From Lentzea aerocolonigenes (GTDB taxonomy: Bacteria; Actinomycetota; Actinomycetes; Mycobacteriales; Pseudonocardiaceae): a DNA stretch of 64,000 nucleotides. Both the position numbers and the translations under genes were made by a program. The stretch covers positions 372,001 to 436,000 of the forward strand of contig NZ_BBOJ01000004.1 of assembly GCF_000974445.1 (NCBI RefSeq), in the 5' to 3' direction. Numbering within the stretch: the first letter of the stretch is position 1; each line of letters starts with the position of its first letter. Shown here piece after piece: positions 41,568 through 49,944 of this stretch. The notes beneath the pieces were generated by a model. It ran no database searches and was not told where the DNA came from. It saw only the letters and a program-made list of their open reading frames with translations.

Positions 41568-42344
41568 ATGGCCGGTGACAGCCTCGACGTGAACGTCCGG
41601 GAGCAGAACGGCGTCCTCGTGGTCCGGTTCAGCGGACGACTCGACTGGTCGACATACCTGCGTGTGCAGGACGTGCTGCTCGACTGCGCCACCAAGGAGC
41701 TCGTCGGCGTGGTGGTGGAGCTCGACGACCTCGTCGCGGAGTCACCCGCGCTGCTCGTGGTGTTCGACGTCGTGTGGCTGTCCGCGGCGCGCTGGCCCGG
41801 TATCTCGCTGAGCCTCGTCGTCAGCGACCACCAGCTGCGCTCGACGCTGGAGTCGCGAGGTCTGCCCCGGCACATCCCGATGCACCTGACCACGACGTCC
41901 GCGGTGGCAGCGGTGGTGCGGCTGCGGCACGAGGACCGGGTGGACGCGGCACTGCCGACGTGCCGCTGCCTGCCGCACGTCGCCGAGCGGATCACCGAAC
42001 GCGCCTGCGAGCGGTGGGGCGTCCAGTCCATGCTCGACGTCGCACCGCAAGTGGCCGTTGAGCTGGTGTCGCACATCGAGGACGACAGTCCCCTCGCACT
42101 GCTGCTGCGCATGCGCGGTGACAAGTTGTCCGTTGCCGTGCGCACGACCGCACGCTTCGACCTCAGGCAGTGGCACATCATGCGGCGCAACGTCGCATCC
42201 ATAGCCGTGTGCAACTTCTCCATGGGAGAAACGCCTGCGGGCGGTGGGCGGAACATCATCTGGGCGTTGCTCGACGTGCCGTCCGACAGCCAGCGGCCCC
42301 CGAGCTATCTCCCGGAGGCCACCGTCTTCACCCACCAGGCTTAA
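41568..42344 (+). CDS. STAS-domain protein with C-terminal ATPase-like domain
   Basis: 258-aa protein. The N-terminal STAS fold (about 5-110: LDVNVREQNGVLVVRFSGRLDWSTYLRVQDVL...VVVELDDL) resembles anti-sigma-factor antagonists, but the usual phospho-Ser region (DSSG-like) reads ELDDLVAESPALL. The C-terminal 130 aa (ACERWGVQ...VAVELVSHIEDDSPLALLLRMRGDKLSVAVR) resembles a GHKL/anti-sigma kinase fold lacking clear N and G boxes. A fused antagonist-kinase pair is unusual. ATG 41568 follows GGGAGGGG. Part of an anti-sigma cascade is only inference. Confidence 0.75.
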   Translation: MAGDSLDVNVREQNGVLVVRFSGRLDWSTYLRVQDVLLDCATKELVGVVVELDDLVAESPALLVVFDVVWLSAARWPGISLSLVVSDHQLRSTLESRGLPRHIPMHLTTTSAVAAVVRLRHEDRVDAALPTCRCLPHVAERITERACERWGVQSMLDVAPQVAVELVSHIEDDSPLALLLRMRGDKLSVAVRTTARFDLRQWHIMRRNVASIAVCNFSMGETPAGGGRNIIWALLDVPSDSQRPPSYLPEATVFTHQA

Positions 42345-42359
42345 CGCTTCCGGGTCCTT

Positions 42360-42719
42360 CTACTGCGCGTGCATCGCGGCGATGCTGGTGCGGCACGCCC
42401 TGACGACCTGGCGATTCGCCGCCGTGTCGGGCGTTCCGGTACCGCACCTGGGACAAGACAGGCGCGCAGTCGTCTCGTCGACGAACACCTCGAGAGGGCG
42501 GCCGCACGGACGGCACCAGCGATGGCCCGTCACGGGAATGACGTGGTCCGGTGAGGCGACGCACTGGTGCAACCAGCAACGATGCAGGCCGCACGTGACA
42601 CGGGCGTGGGGGTCGAGACCGAGCTCCTCGGCCAGGTCCTCGGCGCTGAGGACCGCGGTGAGGGTCGTGTCCTCGGCCTCGCAGGAGCTCACCAGCCGCA
42701 GGTGTCCACGTCGCCTCAT
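42360..42719 (-). CDS. Cysteine-rich zinc-ribbon-like hypothetical protein
   Basis: 119-aa protein with probable zinc ligands in CGLHRCWLHQC, HRWCRPCGRPL and SCPRCGTG. The spacing suggests one zinc ribbon plus a second Cys/His site. An N-terminal LTAVLSAEDLAEELGLD helix precedes them. No family is recognised. ATG 42719 is clean, with 15 bp to the convergent STAS gene end. DNA, RNA or protein binding is plausible only from the ribbon. Confidence 0.6.
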   Translation of the reverse strand: MRRRGHLRLVSSCEAEDTTLTAVLSAEDLAEELGLDPHARVTCGLHRCWLHQCVASPDHVIPVTGHRWCRPCGRPLEVFVDETTARLSCPRCGTGTPDTAANRQVVRACRTSIAAMHAQ

Positions 42720-42878
42720 GGGCAGAACGATGCTCCGCTCAGGAGCGCTGGTATACCCGCATTAGTACCTGTTTAATCGCGCTTTCGTTCGAATTCCACC
42801 TGACGCGGAACTCTCTTCTCACCCTGCGGCGAGCACCCTACGCTCAGATTCAGTAGGCGCGGCGCAGAGGTGTTCCAC

Positions 42879-43751
42879 ATGGCAGATCCTGCGTATTTCC
42901 CTCCCCCGCACTCCGCCCGCATCGGGATGAGCGATGTGGAACAGCTGGAGGCGCAGACGCATTCGCTCAGGTCGGTCGACTACCAGTACGGCGGTGGCGC
43001 GTGCCGCGACGCGGTCGTGGTGCGGATCTACTGGGCCCAGCAGCTGCTCGCGGCCGCGGCAACGGATGTCGTGCGGGCACGCCTGCTGTCGGCCGTCGCG
43101 GATCTGCACAACCTGGCCGGGTGGACGTCGTTCGACAGCGGACAGGTCGGCGCGGCGTACCACCACTTCGACCGTGCGTTGGACTTCGCGCGACACGACG
43201 AGGATCTGACGACCAACATCGTGTACCGCCGTGGGCGCGTGCACCTGCATCACGGCGCACCGGGTGATGCGTTGGCGTACTTCCAGAGGGGTGCGGTCGC
43301 ACCGTTGGCGGCGAGCATCATGCATTCCAACGCGGCGTGGGCTTATGCACGGCAGGCGCGTGCTCATGAGGCGTTGCTCGAATTGGGGAAAGCGGAGGAA
43401 GCGTTCGCACGGGCGGATTTGGCGCACGTGCCGGACTGGGCGCGGTTCCGCGACGAGACCGACCTGACCGCGATGATCGGCACGGTCCACGCCGAGCTCG
43501 GGGACACCCGGCGCGCGATTCCCGCGTTGACGTCCGCGATCGAGCAGTTCGGCCCGGCGATGGCGCGGAGCTGGACGTTCTGCCTGATCGCCCTCGCCTC
43601 GTGCCACTTCCTGGACGGCGACGTCGACGAGGGCCGGACCGTCGGGGCCCAGGCCGTCACCGCCGCGGAGGGACTGCGGTCGGAACGGGTGTGGGACCGG
43701 CTGCGGCTGATGATGAAGGCAGCGGCAGCACGTGGGGTGTCGCTGCGGTAG
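42879..43751 (+). CDS. TPR-rich regulator-like protein, no HTH (copy B)
   Basis: 290-aa paralogue of the 32239-33198 protein: HSLRSVDYQYGGGACRDAVV aligns with LRALDYEYGGGSCRDACV, and DLHNLAGWTSFDSGQVGAAYHHFDRAL with DLHNLAGWASFDMGLLESAHLHFGRAM. It also lacks an HTH, so the truncated form is a stable family and not a random deletion. ATG 42879 is preferred to GTG 42870. The 159 bp upstream hold a possible TACGCT -10 and no other gene. Confidence 0.85.
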   Translation: MADPAYFPPPHSARIGMSDVEQLEAQTHSLRSVDYQYGGGACRDAVVVRIYWAQQLLAAAATDVVRARLLSAVADLHNLAGWTSFDSGQVGAAYHHFDRALDFARHDEDLTTNIVYRRGRVHLHHGAPGDALAYFQRGAVAPLAASIMHSNAAWAYARQARAHEALLELGKAEEAFARADLAHVPDWARFRDETDLTAMIGTVHAELGDTRRAIPALTSAIEQFGPAMARSWTFCLIALASCHFLDGDVDEGRTVGAQAVTAAEGLRSERVWDRLRLMMKAAAARGVSLR

Positions 43752-43818
43752 TGATCTTTGCAGAACCCGAACATTCGGCGGACCCGCTTCTGATCGTGGG
43801 CGGTCATCGTTCTGTGTC

Positions 43819-44181
43819 ATGAACATTTCGCGAATCGGTGGGCTCGTGGCGGGGATGTTGCTGCTGGGCGCGGGAACCGCGTCGGCGCAGGAACCGATCA
43901 CGATCAGCCCGGAGAAGGTGCAGCAGATCTGCTCGAACCGCGTCCCCAGGGTCGAGGCCAAGGTCAAGGCGCTGACCGACAAGATCAACGGGAGCCCGGA
44001 GACGTTGGGCTCGAAGAAGTGGATCGAGCAGAAGGCCGCCGACGCGCGCAAGGCCGGCAACACGGCGCGTGCGGACGTTCTGGACGCACGGCTGAAGCTG
44101 CGTGACGCGCAACTCGTCAAGCTGGCGAAGGCGGGCGAGCGGATCGCCAAGTTCAAGTCCGAGCACTGCGGGTCGAAGTGA
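43819..44181 (+). CDS. Small secreted protein, first gene of a two-component operon
   Basis: 120-aa exported protein. Signal peptide MNISRIGGLVAGMLLLGAG ending at ASAQ (about residue 23), then a Lys-rich, almost wholly helical mature domain (VEAKVKALTDKINGS...) bracketed by two Cys (QICSNR and SEHCGSK) that may form a disulfide. Downstream genes overlap or follow closely: lipoprotein, response regulator, histidine kinase. It could be the ligand or periplasmic-type partner of that sensor. Confidence 0.85.
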   Translation: MNISRIGGLVAGMLLLGAGTASAQEPITISPEKVQQICSNRVPRVEAKVKALTDKINGSPETLGSKKWIEQKAADARKAGNTARADVLDARLKLRDAQLVKLAKAGERIAKFKSEHCGSK

Positions 44182-44309
44182 GGTGGGTGGCGGCGCTGGT
44201 TCTGCTCGTGTCGCTGACGGCGTGCCGGGGTGAGGCGCAGGTGCCGGACCTCGATGATGTGGAATCAACGCTGAACAGCATCGAGTCGGACATCAACCAG
44301 CCGGGGTGA
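44178..44309 (+). CDS. 43-aa lipoprotein in the two-component operon
   Basis: GTG 44178 (overlapping the preceding stop as GTGA) to TGA 44309. It encodes a lipoprotein signal with lipobox LTAC (Cys16), followed by only 27 residues (RGEAQVPDLDDVESTLNSIESDINQPG), acidic and probably helical. The response-regulator start is 4 bp downstream. It is very small for a lipoprotein and is a candidate sensor accessory. Confidence 0.75.
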   Translation: MRWVAALVLLVSLTACRGEAQVPDLDDVESTLNSIESDINQPG

Positions 44310-44313
44310 ACGC

Positions 44314-44985
44314 GTGGAACGTGGCCTGGTGCTCGTCGTGGAGGACGAACCGGCGATCGCCGAGCTCGTCGCGCTGTACCTGCGGCGCGACGGCTTCGGG
44401 GTGCACCTGGAGTCCTCGGGGGACGCGGCACTGGCCGCGGTCCGGTCGCTGTCACCCGTGGCGGTGGTCCTGGACGTCGGTCTGCCCGGCATGAACGGCA
44501 TCGAGGTCTGCCGCGCGTTGCGTGCGGCAGGCGACTGGACCCCGGTGCTGTTCGTGACGGCTCGCGACGACGAGGTGGACCGCCTGCTGGGCCTGGAACT
44601 GGGCGCCGACGACTACATCACCAAGCCGTTCAGCCCTCGCGAGCTCGCTCTACGCGTTCGCACGGTCCTGCGACGTTCTTCTGGCGGTGTGTCGGACGTC
44701 TTGCAGGTGGGTTCGGTACGGCTCGATGTGGGCGAACGGCGTGCGTTCGCCGGTGCTGATGAGATTTCGTTGACGTCAACGGAGTTCGGGTTGCTGTCGT
44801 ATCTGATGAAGCATCCACGGCAGGTGTTCTCCCGTGAGCAGCTCTTGAGCGCGGTGTGGGGCTACTCCTCCGTGGCAGGCACACGAACCGTTGACGTCCA
44901 CATCGCGCAGTTGCGCGCCAAGTTCGGCACGTCGAGTCCAATTCGGACGGTGCGCGGCGTCGGCTACTCGGCGGACGCGTCGTGA
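44314..44985 (+). CDS. OmpR-family response regulator
   Basis: 223-aa regulator. Receiver: acidic pocket VVEDEP, phospho-Asp54 in VVLDVGLPG, Thr in LFVTARD, Lys in ITKPFSP. C-terminal winged helix: LTSTEFGLLSYLMKHPRQVFSREQLLSAVWGYSSVAGTRTVDVHIAQLRAK. GTG 44314. The kinase starts inside its stop codon, so they are a cognate pair. Confidence 0.96.
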   Translation: MERGLVLVVEDEPAIAELVALYLRRDGFGVHLESSGDAALAAVRSLSPVAVVLDVGLPGMNGIEVCRALRAAGDWTPVLFVTARDDEVDRLLGLELGADDYITKPFSPRELALRVRTVLRRSSGGVSDVLQVGSVRLDVGERRAFAGADEISLTSTEFGLLSYLMKHPRQVFSREQLLSAVWGYSSVAGTRTVDVHIAQLRAKFGTSSPIRTVRGVGYSADAS

Positions 44986-46292
44986 ACCTCGCCACCCGGA
45001 TCGCGTTGCTGTGCCTGGGAGTCGCGTTCGTCGCCGTGCTGGTGGCGGGCTTAGTGTCGATCCGCCTGGTGCTCTCGACCTCGCAGCAGGTGAGCCGCGA
45101 GATCCTGCGCTCCCAGGCCGACGTGGTGGCGGGCCAGATCGCCAACAACCGCGTGGAGCAGATCCTCGAGGGGCAGGGCATCGCGATCGTGCGGATCTCG
45201 GCCTCCGGCGAGGTGACGGGCTCCGATCGCGCCGCGGTCCGCGCGGCACGTGAAGTCAAGGCAGGACAGGTGTTGTCGGGTTCCGCCGTGTCCGGGGTGA
45301 GCGGCCGTCTGAACGTGGAAGCCCGTCCGTCGGGGGCGGGCGGCTTCGCCCTGGTCCAGGAGACCGAAACCAGCAACTCCTACCGCAAGCTGGTCCGCAA
45401 CATCCTGTTCGCCCTGGGCGTGGGCCTGGTGGTCGCCTGTCTGGCAGGCCTCGCCCTGGGTGTCGGTCTGGCCCGCCCGCTGCGGAGGGTGGCCTCCGTG
45501 GCCCACTCGATGAGCGCGGGCCGCCGAGACCTCCGCGTACCGGTCTCCGGCCCGTCCGAACTGGCCGAGGTGGCCGTGTCCGTGAACTCCCTGGCGGACG
45601 CCCTGCAACGCAGCGAGGCCCGCCAGCGCGACTTCCTCCTGTCCGTCTCCCACGAGCTCCGCACCCCGCTGACCGCCGTGACGGGCTTCGCGGAGTCCCT
45701 GGCGGACGGCGTGGTGTCCGGCGCACAGGTGGCACCGGTCGGCACGGTGATCCTGGACGAGGCCCGCCGTCTCGACCGCCTGGTGACGGACCTGCTGGAC
45801 CTGGCCAGACTCGGCGCCGACGACTTCCGCCTGGACATGGCAGCCGTGGCACTGGAACCAGTGGTCCGCTCAGCCGCCGAGGTCTGGCACGCCCGCTGCC
45901 ACGCGCGCGGGGTCGAGTTCTCCCTGCAGGTGTCGTCGTCCCCGGTCGTGTGGGCAGACGCACGCCGCCTGCGCCAAGTCATCGACGGCCTGATGGAGAA
46001 CGCCCTGCGCGTAACCCCAGCAGGCCACCCGGTGGTGCTCGCGCTGTCGTCGGTCCTGGAAGTGCGCGACGGCGGCCCGGGCCTGGCCCCGGAGGACTAC
46101 CCGGTGGCGTTCGACCGGGGCGTGCTGCACGCCAGATACCAGGAGTCGCGGCCGGTCGGGACCGGCGTGGGCCTGGCGCTGGTGCACGGGCTGGTGACGC
46201 GGATGGGCGGGACGATCGCGGCGGGGCCGGCGGCGGAGGGAGGGGCGGCCTTCACCGTGACGCTGCCGCCACCGGTGGCCTTCTCGGGGTGA
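44982..46292 (+). CDS. Membrane sensor histidine kinase, partner of upstream regulator
   Basis: 436-aa kinase. Two helices (about 5-28 and 135-160) enclose an extracytoplasmic sensor of about 105 aa. HAMP follows, then HisKA with His224 in SVSHELRTPLTAV. The catalytic domain has LMENALRVTP (N box), VRDGGPGL (G1) and GTGVGLALVHGL (G2). GTG 44982 overlaps the regulator stop (GTGA). Signal unknown; the secreted protein and lipoprotein of the same operon are candidates. Confidence 0.95.
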   Translation: MNLATRIALLCLGVAFVAVLVAGLVSIRLVLSTSQQVSREILRSQADVVAGQIANNRVEQILEGQGIAIVRISASGEVTGSDRAAVRAAREVKAGQVLSGSAVSGVSGRLNVEARPSGAGGFALVQETETSNSYRKLVRNILFALGVGLVVACLAGLALGVGLARPLRRVASVAHSMSAGRRDLRVPVSGPSELAEVAVSVNSLADALQRSEARQRDFLLSVSHELRTPLTAVTGFAESLADGVVSGAQVAPVGTVILDEARRLDRLVTDLLDLARLGADDFRLDMAAVALEPVVRSAAEVWHARCHARGVEFSLQVSSSPVVWADARRLRQVIDGLMENALRVTPAGHPVVLALSSVLEVRDGGPGLAPEDYPVAFDRGVLHARYQESRPVGTGVGLALVHGLVTRMGGTIAAGPAAEGGAAFTVTLPPPVAFSG

Positions 46293-46333
46293 CCCCGGCC
46301 TCCACGGCGAGACGGTGGCCCTTGATCCCTCAC

Positions 46334-47194
46334 CTACTTCGACTGGGGCAGCTTGACCTTCTTCTTGGCCCCAGGCGACGACGGCGGCGGCACCACGGGC
46401 CCGATGTCCCCGTCCGGCGCCTCGTCCAGGTCGACAATCACCGGCGCGTGGTCGCTCGGCCCGGTTCCCTTGCGCGCGTGCCGGTCGATCCACGCCGCCT
46501 TCACCCGCGGCGCGACGGACGTGGAGGCGAGGATCAGGTCGATGCGCATGCCCAGGTCGCGGTGGAACATGCCGGCGCGGTAGTCCCAGTAGCTGAAGAT
46601 CCGTTCGTTGGGCCACCGTTGCCGCACGACGTCGTGGAACCCCAACGCCTCGATGGCCTGCAACGCCGCTCGCTCGGGTTCGGTGACGTGTGTCTGGCCG
46701 ATGTAGGCCTCGGGGTCGAACACGTCGGCGTCGGTGGGGGCGATGTTGATGTCGCCGCACACCACGGCGTCCGCGGGGCCGGCCTGGAGCACGTCGCGCA
46801 GCGCGGCGAGCCACTCCAGCTTGTACTTGTAGTGGTCTGATTCGGGCTCACGGCCGTTGGGCACGTACAGCGAATGCACGCGCACTCCGCCGCACGTGGC
46901 GGCCACGGCGCGTGCCTCGACGTGCGGGAAGCCCGGTGCGCCGGCCACTCCGACCGTGACGTCGTCCAGGCCCACGCGGGACAGCAGCGCCACGCCGTTC
47001 CACTGGGTCTCGCCGAACACGGCGATTTCGTAGCCGCGCTCCTTCAGGGGCTCGCTGAGCAGCGCGGCGAAGGCGTCGTCGGCCAGTTTGGTCTCCTGCA
47101 GGCACACGACGTCGGGCTTGCGCTGGTCGAGCCACGGCAGGAGCCTCGGCACGCGCTGCTTGACGGAGTTCACGTTCCAGGTCGCCACTCGCAC
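46334..47194 (-). CDS. xth: Exodeoxyribonuclease III / AP endonuclease
   Basis: 286-aa Xth-family nuclease for base-excision repair. The N-terminus is VATWNVNSVKQRVPRLLPWL, the metal Glu is in VCLQETKL, GDINIAPTDADVFDP carries Asp and Asn, and the final HAPVIVDL holds the catalytic His (SDHAP). A roughly 30-aa C-terminal Pro/Lys-rich tail is lineage-specific. GTG 47194 was chosen to give the usual short N-terminus; the open frame runs much further upstream through the MFS gene antisense. Confidence 0.95.
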   Translation of the reverse strand: MRVATWNVNSVKQRVPRLLPWLDQRKPDVVCLQETKLADDAFAALLSEPLKERGYEIAVFGETQWNGVALLSRVGLDDVTVGVAGAPGFPHVEARAVAATCGGVRVHSLYVPNGREPESDHYKYKLEWLAALRDVLQAGPADAVVCGDINIAPTDADVFDPEAYIGQTHVTEPERAALQAIEALGFHDVVRQRWPNERIFSYWDYRAGMFHRDLGMRIDLILASTSVAPRVKAAWIDRHARKGTGPSDHAPVIVDLDEAPDGDIGPVVPPPSSPGAKKKVKLPQSK

Positions 47195-47217
47195 GCACCC
47201 AACCGTAGCCATCGCGC

Positions 47218-48351
47218 CTAGAACGCGCATCGAGCAGGTTCGGCCAGTCCTCTGGCGCCCACCCACGCGATCACCGGCAGCACCGGCAACGACAGCAGGG
47301 CCCACTGCAGCGTGGTCGCGGAGGCGAGCGCGCCGACAGCGGGTGCCGCGAGTCCTCCGACGCTGACCGCGAGGCCCAGGGTCATGCCGCTGGCCGTGCC
47401 CAGGCGGTTCGGCAGGTAGTCCTGGCCGAGTGTCGTGTGCAGGGAGAACGGCGCGTACAACGTCAACGCGGCGAGGGCGACGAACAGGTAGACGGCTGGT
47501 CCTGGTGCGATGGCGATTCCTGCGACAGAAGGCACCGCGAGCACGTACGACACCCGCACGACCCGGATGCGGCCCCATCGGCCAGCGAGCACGCCGCCGA
47601 GGAGCGTGCCCAACGCACCGATGCCGAATAACAGCACCAACGCGACCGAACCTGCGATGAGGCCTCCTGCCCGTTGCGCCACCCACAGGGCGAGGAACGT
47701 GCTCAGGCCGAACGTCACCATCGACCGTGCGATGACCACGACCGTCAGTCGGCCGAACTGGCGCCAGTCGTCCTGTCCGGCACGCGCCTCGACGGCGTCC
47801 GCTCCCCGCACGCCGCGCATCGCCGCCAGCGTCACCACTCCACCCACCAGCGCTGGGATCATCAGCAACGGGCTCGCGCCGAGGCCGCCCAGAGCGAGAA
47901 CCGGCGTGACGAGCACCGGTCCCAGCGCGAACCCCGCGTTGCCGCCGACCGCGAACCAGCTCATCCCGACGTGACCGTCACGCGCGACGCGGCGGGCGAG
48001 TCTGGCCGCCTCCGGGTGGTACGCGGCGACGCCCAGGCCCGACAACGCGATCGCGAGCCAGGTCAGCAGGTACGAGTCGCTCAGGCCGCACAGACCGATG
48101 CCCGCCCCTGCCACCGTCATGCCGGCAGGGACCAGCCACGGCAGCGGACGGCGATCGGTCAGCAGGCCGAACAACGGCTGCACGACCGACGAGAGCAGCG
48201 TCGCGGCGACCGTGATGCCGGCCGCCGCGAGGTAGCTGTAGGAGCGTTCGGCGACGAGGAACGGCACCACGGCGGGAACGGCCCCTTGGTAGAGGTCGTC
48301 CACCGCGTGGCCCGCGACCAGGACCGTCATCCGCCATCGAGAGGTGTTCAC
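47218..48351 (-). CDS. MFS transporter, fosmidomycin-resistance-like
   Basis: 377-aa major facilitator with twelve predicted helices. The start VLVAGHAVDDLYQGAVPAVVPFLVAER matches the Fsr-type group, with VVQPLFGLLTDR as the loop 2-3 motif and GGNAGFALGPVLVTP in helix 5. It probably exports a drug or metabolite. GTG 48351 faces the divergent AraC gene 53 bp away, a regulator/exporter layout like NimR-NimT. The exonuclease gene follows 23 bp downstream on the same strand. Confidence 0.92.
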   Translation of the reverse strand: MNTSRWRMTVLVAGHAVDDLYQGAVPAVVPFLVAERSYSYLAAAGITVAATLLSSVVQPLFGLLTDRRPLPWLVPAGMTVAGAGIGLCGLSDSYLLTWLAIALSGLGVAAYHPEAARLARRVARDGHVGMSWFAVGGNAGFALGPVLVTPVLALGGLGASPLLMIPALVGGVVTLAAMRGVRGADAVEARAGQDDWRQFGRLTVVVIARSMVTFGLSTFLALWVAQRAGGLIAGSVALVLLFGIGALGTLLGGVLAGRWGRIRVVRVSYVLAVPSVAGIAIAPGPAVYLFVALAALTLYAPFSLHTTLGQDYLPNRLGTASGMTLGLAVSVGGLAAPAVGALASATTLQWALLSLPVLPVIAWVGARGLAEPARCAF

Positions 48352-48404
48352 GCACCGATCGTCGGCGTCCCAGGTGGTTCGCGATTCCGATATTATGCCG
48401 ATGT

Positions 48405-49136
48405 ATGTCGAATTCTCGCCATCTGCCGGCGGCGCCGACCACGAGCCGCGACCTGGCGGCTGCCAGTGGTGTGACCGCGCACTGGCACGACGAGAACCAG
48501 ATCGTCTACGCCAGTCACGGCGTCGTGGCCGTGCACACCGAGGCGTCGCGGTGGATCGTTCCCCCGCACCGCGCGCTGTGGATCCCCTCCGGCACAGTGC
48601 ATGCCCACCGCGCGTACGGCGTCACCCGGCTGCACTTCCTCGGCCTCACACGCAATCCGTTGACGCTCCGCGAACCGACCGCGCTCGCCGTGTCTCCTCT
48701 GCTGCGTGAACTGCTGATCGCCTACACGGAGCTGGACGACCGCGAAACCCCTGCGGGCAAACGAATGCGCGCCGTGCTGCTCGACCAGCTCGCCACCGCC
48801 TCCGAACGACCGGTGCGCGTGCCGGCCGCCCGTGACCCGCGGCTCGCGGCCGTCTGCGCCGTGCTCGAGACCGACCCCTCGGACACACGCGGTCTCGAAG
48901 CACTCGGCCGCGAGGCGGGCGCGAGCGGCCGGACGCTGACCCGGCTGTTCCGCGAGGACACCGGCATGACCTTTCCCCAGTGGCGCACGCAGTTGCGGCT
49001 CTACCACGCCCTGCGCCTGCTCGCGGAAGGACAGCCCGTCACCACCGTGGCGCAGCGGTGCGGGTTCGCCACCGCGAGCGCGTTCATCGACGTCTTCCGG
49101 CGCTCGCTCGGCCACACCCCCGGTTCGTACCGCTAG
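48405..49136 (+). CDS. AraC-family regulator of the divergent MFS exporter
   Basis: 243-aa regulator. The N-terminal cupin (ENQIVYASHGVVAVHTEASRWIVPPHRALWIPSGTVHAH) and the C-terminal double HTH (LEALGREAGASGRTLTRLFREDTGMTFPQWRTQLRLYHALRLLAEGQ...VAQRCGFATASAFIDVFRRSLGHTPGSYR) match the NimR group that controls drug exporters. TATTAT (48391-48396) ends 8 bp before ATG 48405, so the message may be leaderless. A CCGAT motif repeats around it. Overlaps the SDR gene tail by 4 bp. Confidence 0.93.
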   Translation: MSNSRHLPAAPTTSRDLAAASGVTAHWHDENQIVYASHGVVAVHTEASRWIVPPHRALWIPSGTVHAHRAYGVTRLHFLGLTRNPLTLREPTALAVSPLLRELLIAYTELDDRETPAGKRMRAVLLDQLATASERPVRVPAARDPRLAAVCAVLETDPSDTRGLEALGREAGASGRTLTRLFREDTGMTFPQWRTQLRLYHALRLLAEGQPVTTVAQRCGFATASAFIDVFRRSLGHTPGSYR

Positions 49137-49834
49137 AGCACGGAGAACACCTCCTCCGCACGGTCGCGCTTGACGAACATCTGCCACGCGACCTCGGCGA
49201 TGTCGTCGGGGTCGAGCGTGTGCCCTGCCAGGTCCCCGAACCGCTCGGGCCTGCTCGCCACCATCTCGTGGATGTCACCCCGTTCGACGACACCGCCGAT
49301 GGTGAGCGTGCCCGCGTACACGCCCTTGTCCGCGAGCGCCGCGTTGAGCGTCAGGGCGTAGTTGCGCAACGCCGCCGACGTGAGAGCGAGCGCGCCGAGC
49401 ACCGGCATCGGCCGAACCGCGCTGAGCCCGCCGGCGAACAACAGCCCGCCACCGCGTTCCAGCACACTCGGCAACACGTGCCCGACCACGTCAACGGCCG
49501 GGTAGAGCCAGCTCACGGCGTCACGCGCGTCGTCAGAGGTGATCTTCGTGATCTCCACGGGCACCTCGTCGAGGTCGGTGGCACCCGGCCCGTGGTAGAG
49601 GACGTCGACGGGCCCGATCGAGTCCAATGTGGACATCAACTGCTCGCGGTCGCGCACGTCGGCGGCGAACGCCCGAGCCCGCACACCCGCCTCGGCGAGC
49701 GCGGCCAGGTAGCCGGCGTGCCGCTCAGCGCGACGCGAGATCAGCACGACGTCGTAGCCCTCGCGCCCGAACCGGTGCGCGACGGACATGCCGAGCCCAG
49801 GACCAACACCGACCACAAGTGCGGTGGGAGACAT
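49133..49834 (-). CDS. Atypical short-chain dehydrogenase/reductase-like protein
   Basis: 233-aa Rossmann protein. The cofactor loop is VVGVGPGLGMSVAHRFG, followed by VVLISRRAER (Arg pair favouring NADP) and FAADVRDREQL. After the active-site Ser (GGLSAVR) the YxxxK pair is missing: the expected positions are Leu and Ala. It may be inactive, use another chemistry, or sense NADP. GGGGAAGGGTG precedes ATG 49834, which was preferred to a far upstream start. Its divergent TetR gene is separated by two copies of a 23-bp operator. Confidence 0.87.
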   Translation of the reverse strand: MSPTALVVGVGPGLGMSVAHRFGREGYDVVLISRRAERHAGYLAALAEAGVRARAFAADVRDREQLMSTLDSIGPVDVLYHGPGATDLDEVPVEITKITSDDARDAVSWLYPAVDVVGHVLPSVLERGGGLLFAGGLSAVRPMPVLGALALTSAALRNYALTLNAALADKGVYAGTLTIGGVVERGDIHEMVASRPERFGDLAGHTLDPDDIAEVAWQMFVKRDRAEEVFSVL

Positions 49835-49855
49835 GGATTTCACCCTTCCCCAGAT

Positions 49856-49878
49856 AATTCGAGGCAACCCTCGACTTA
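49856..49878. promoter_or_regulatory. TetR operator copy 1 (SDR side)
   Basis: AATTCGAGG-CAA-CCCTCGACTTA contains a TCGAGG/CCTCGA palindrome (49859-49874), 22 bp upstream of the SDR start. One base differs from copy 2. Confidence 0.75.
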
Positions 49879-49899
49879 CACCGCCCGACGCTACCACAG

Positions 49900-49922
49900 A
49901 ATTCGAGGGCACCCTCGACTTA
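49900..49922. promoter_or_regulatory. TetR operator copy 2 (TetR side)
   Basis: TCGAGGG-CA-CCCTCGA (49903-49918) is a perfect 7-bp-arm palindrome in the same AATTCGAGG...ACTTA context as copy 1, centre to centre 44 bp. TAGGAT (49932-49937) follows, and the TetR ATG is at 49945. Confidence 0.8.
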
Positions 49923-49944
49923 ACCGCTGAGTAGGATCCGGCCC

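Noticed and set aside
46334-47686. 450-codon form of the exonuclease
   Set aside because: The first 164 codons are antisense to the MFS gene and lack similarity; homologues start at VATWNVNS.
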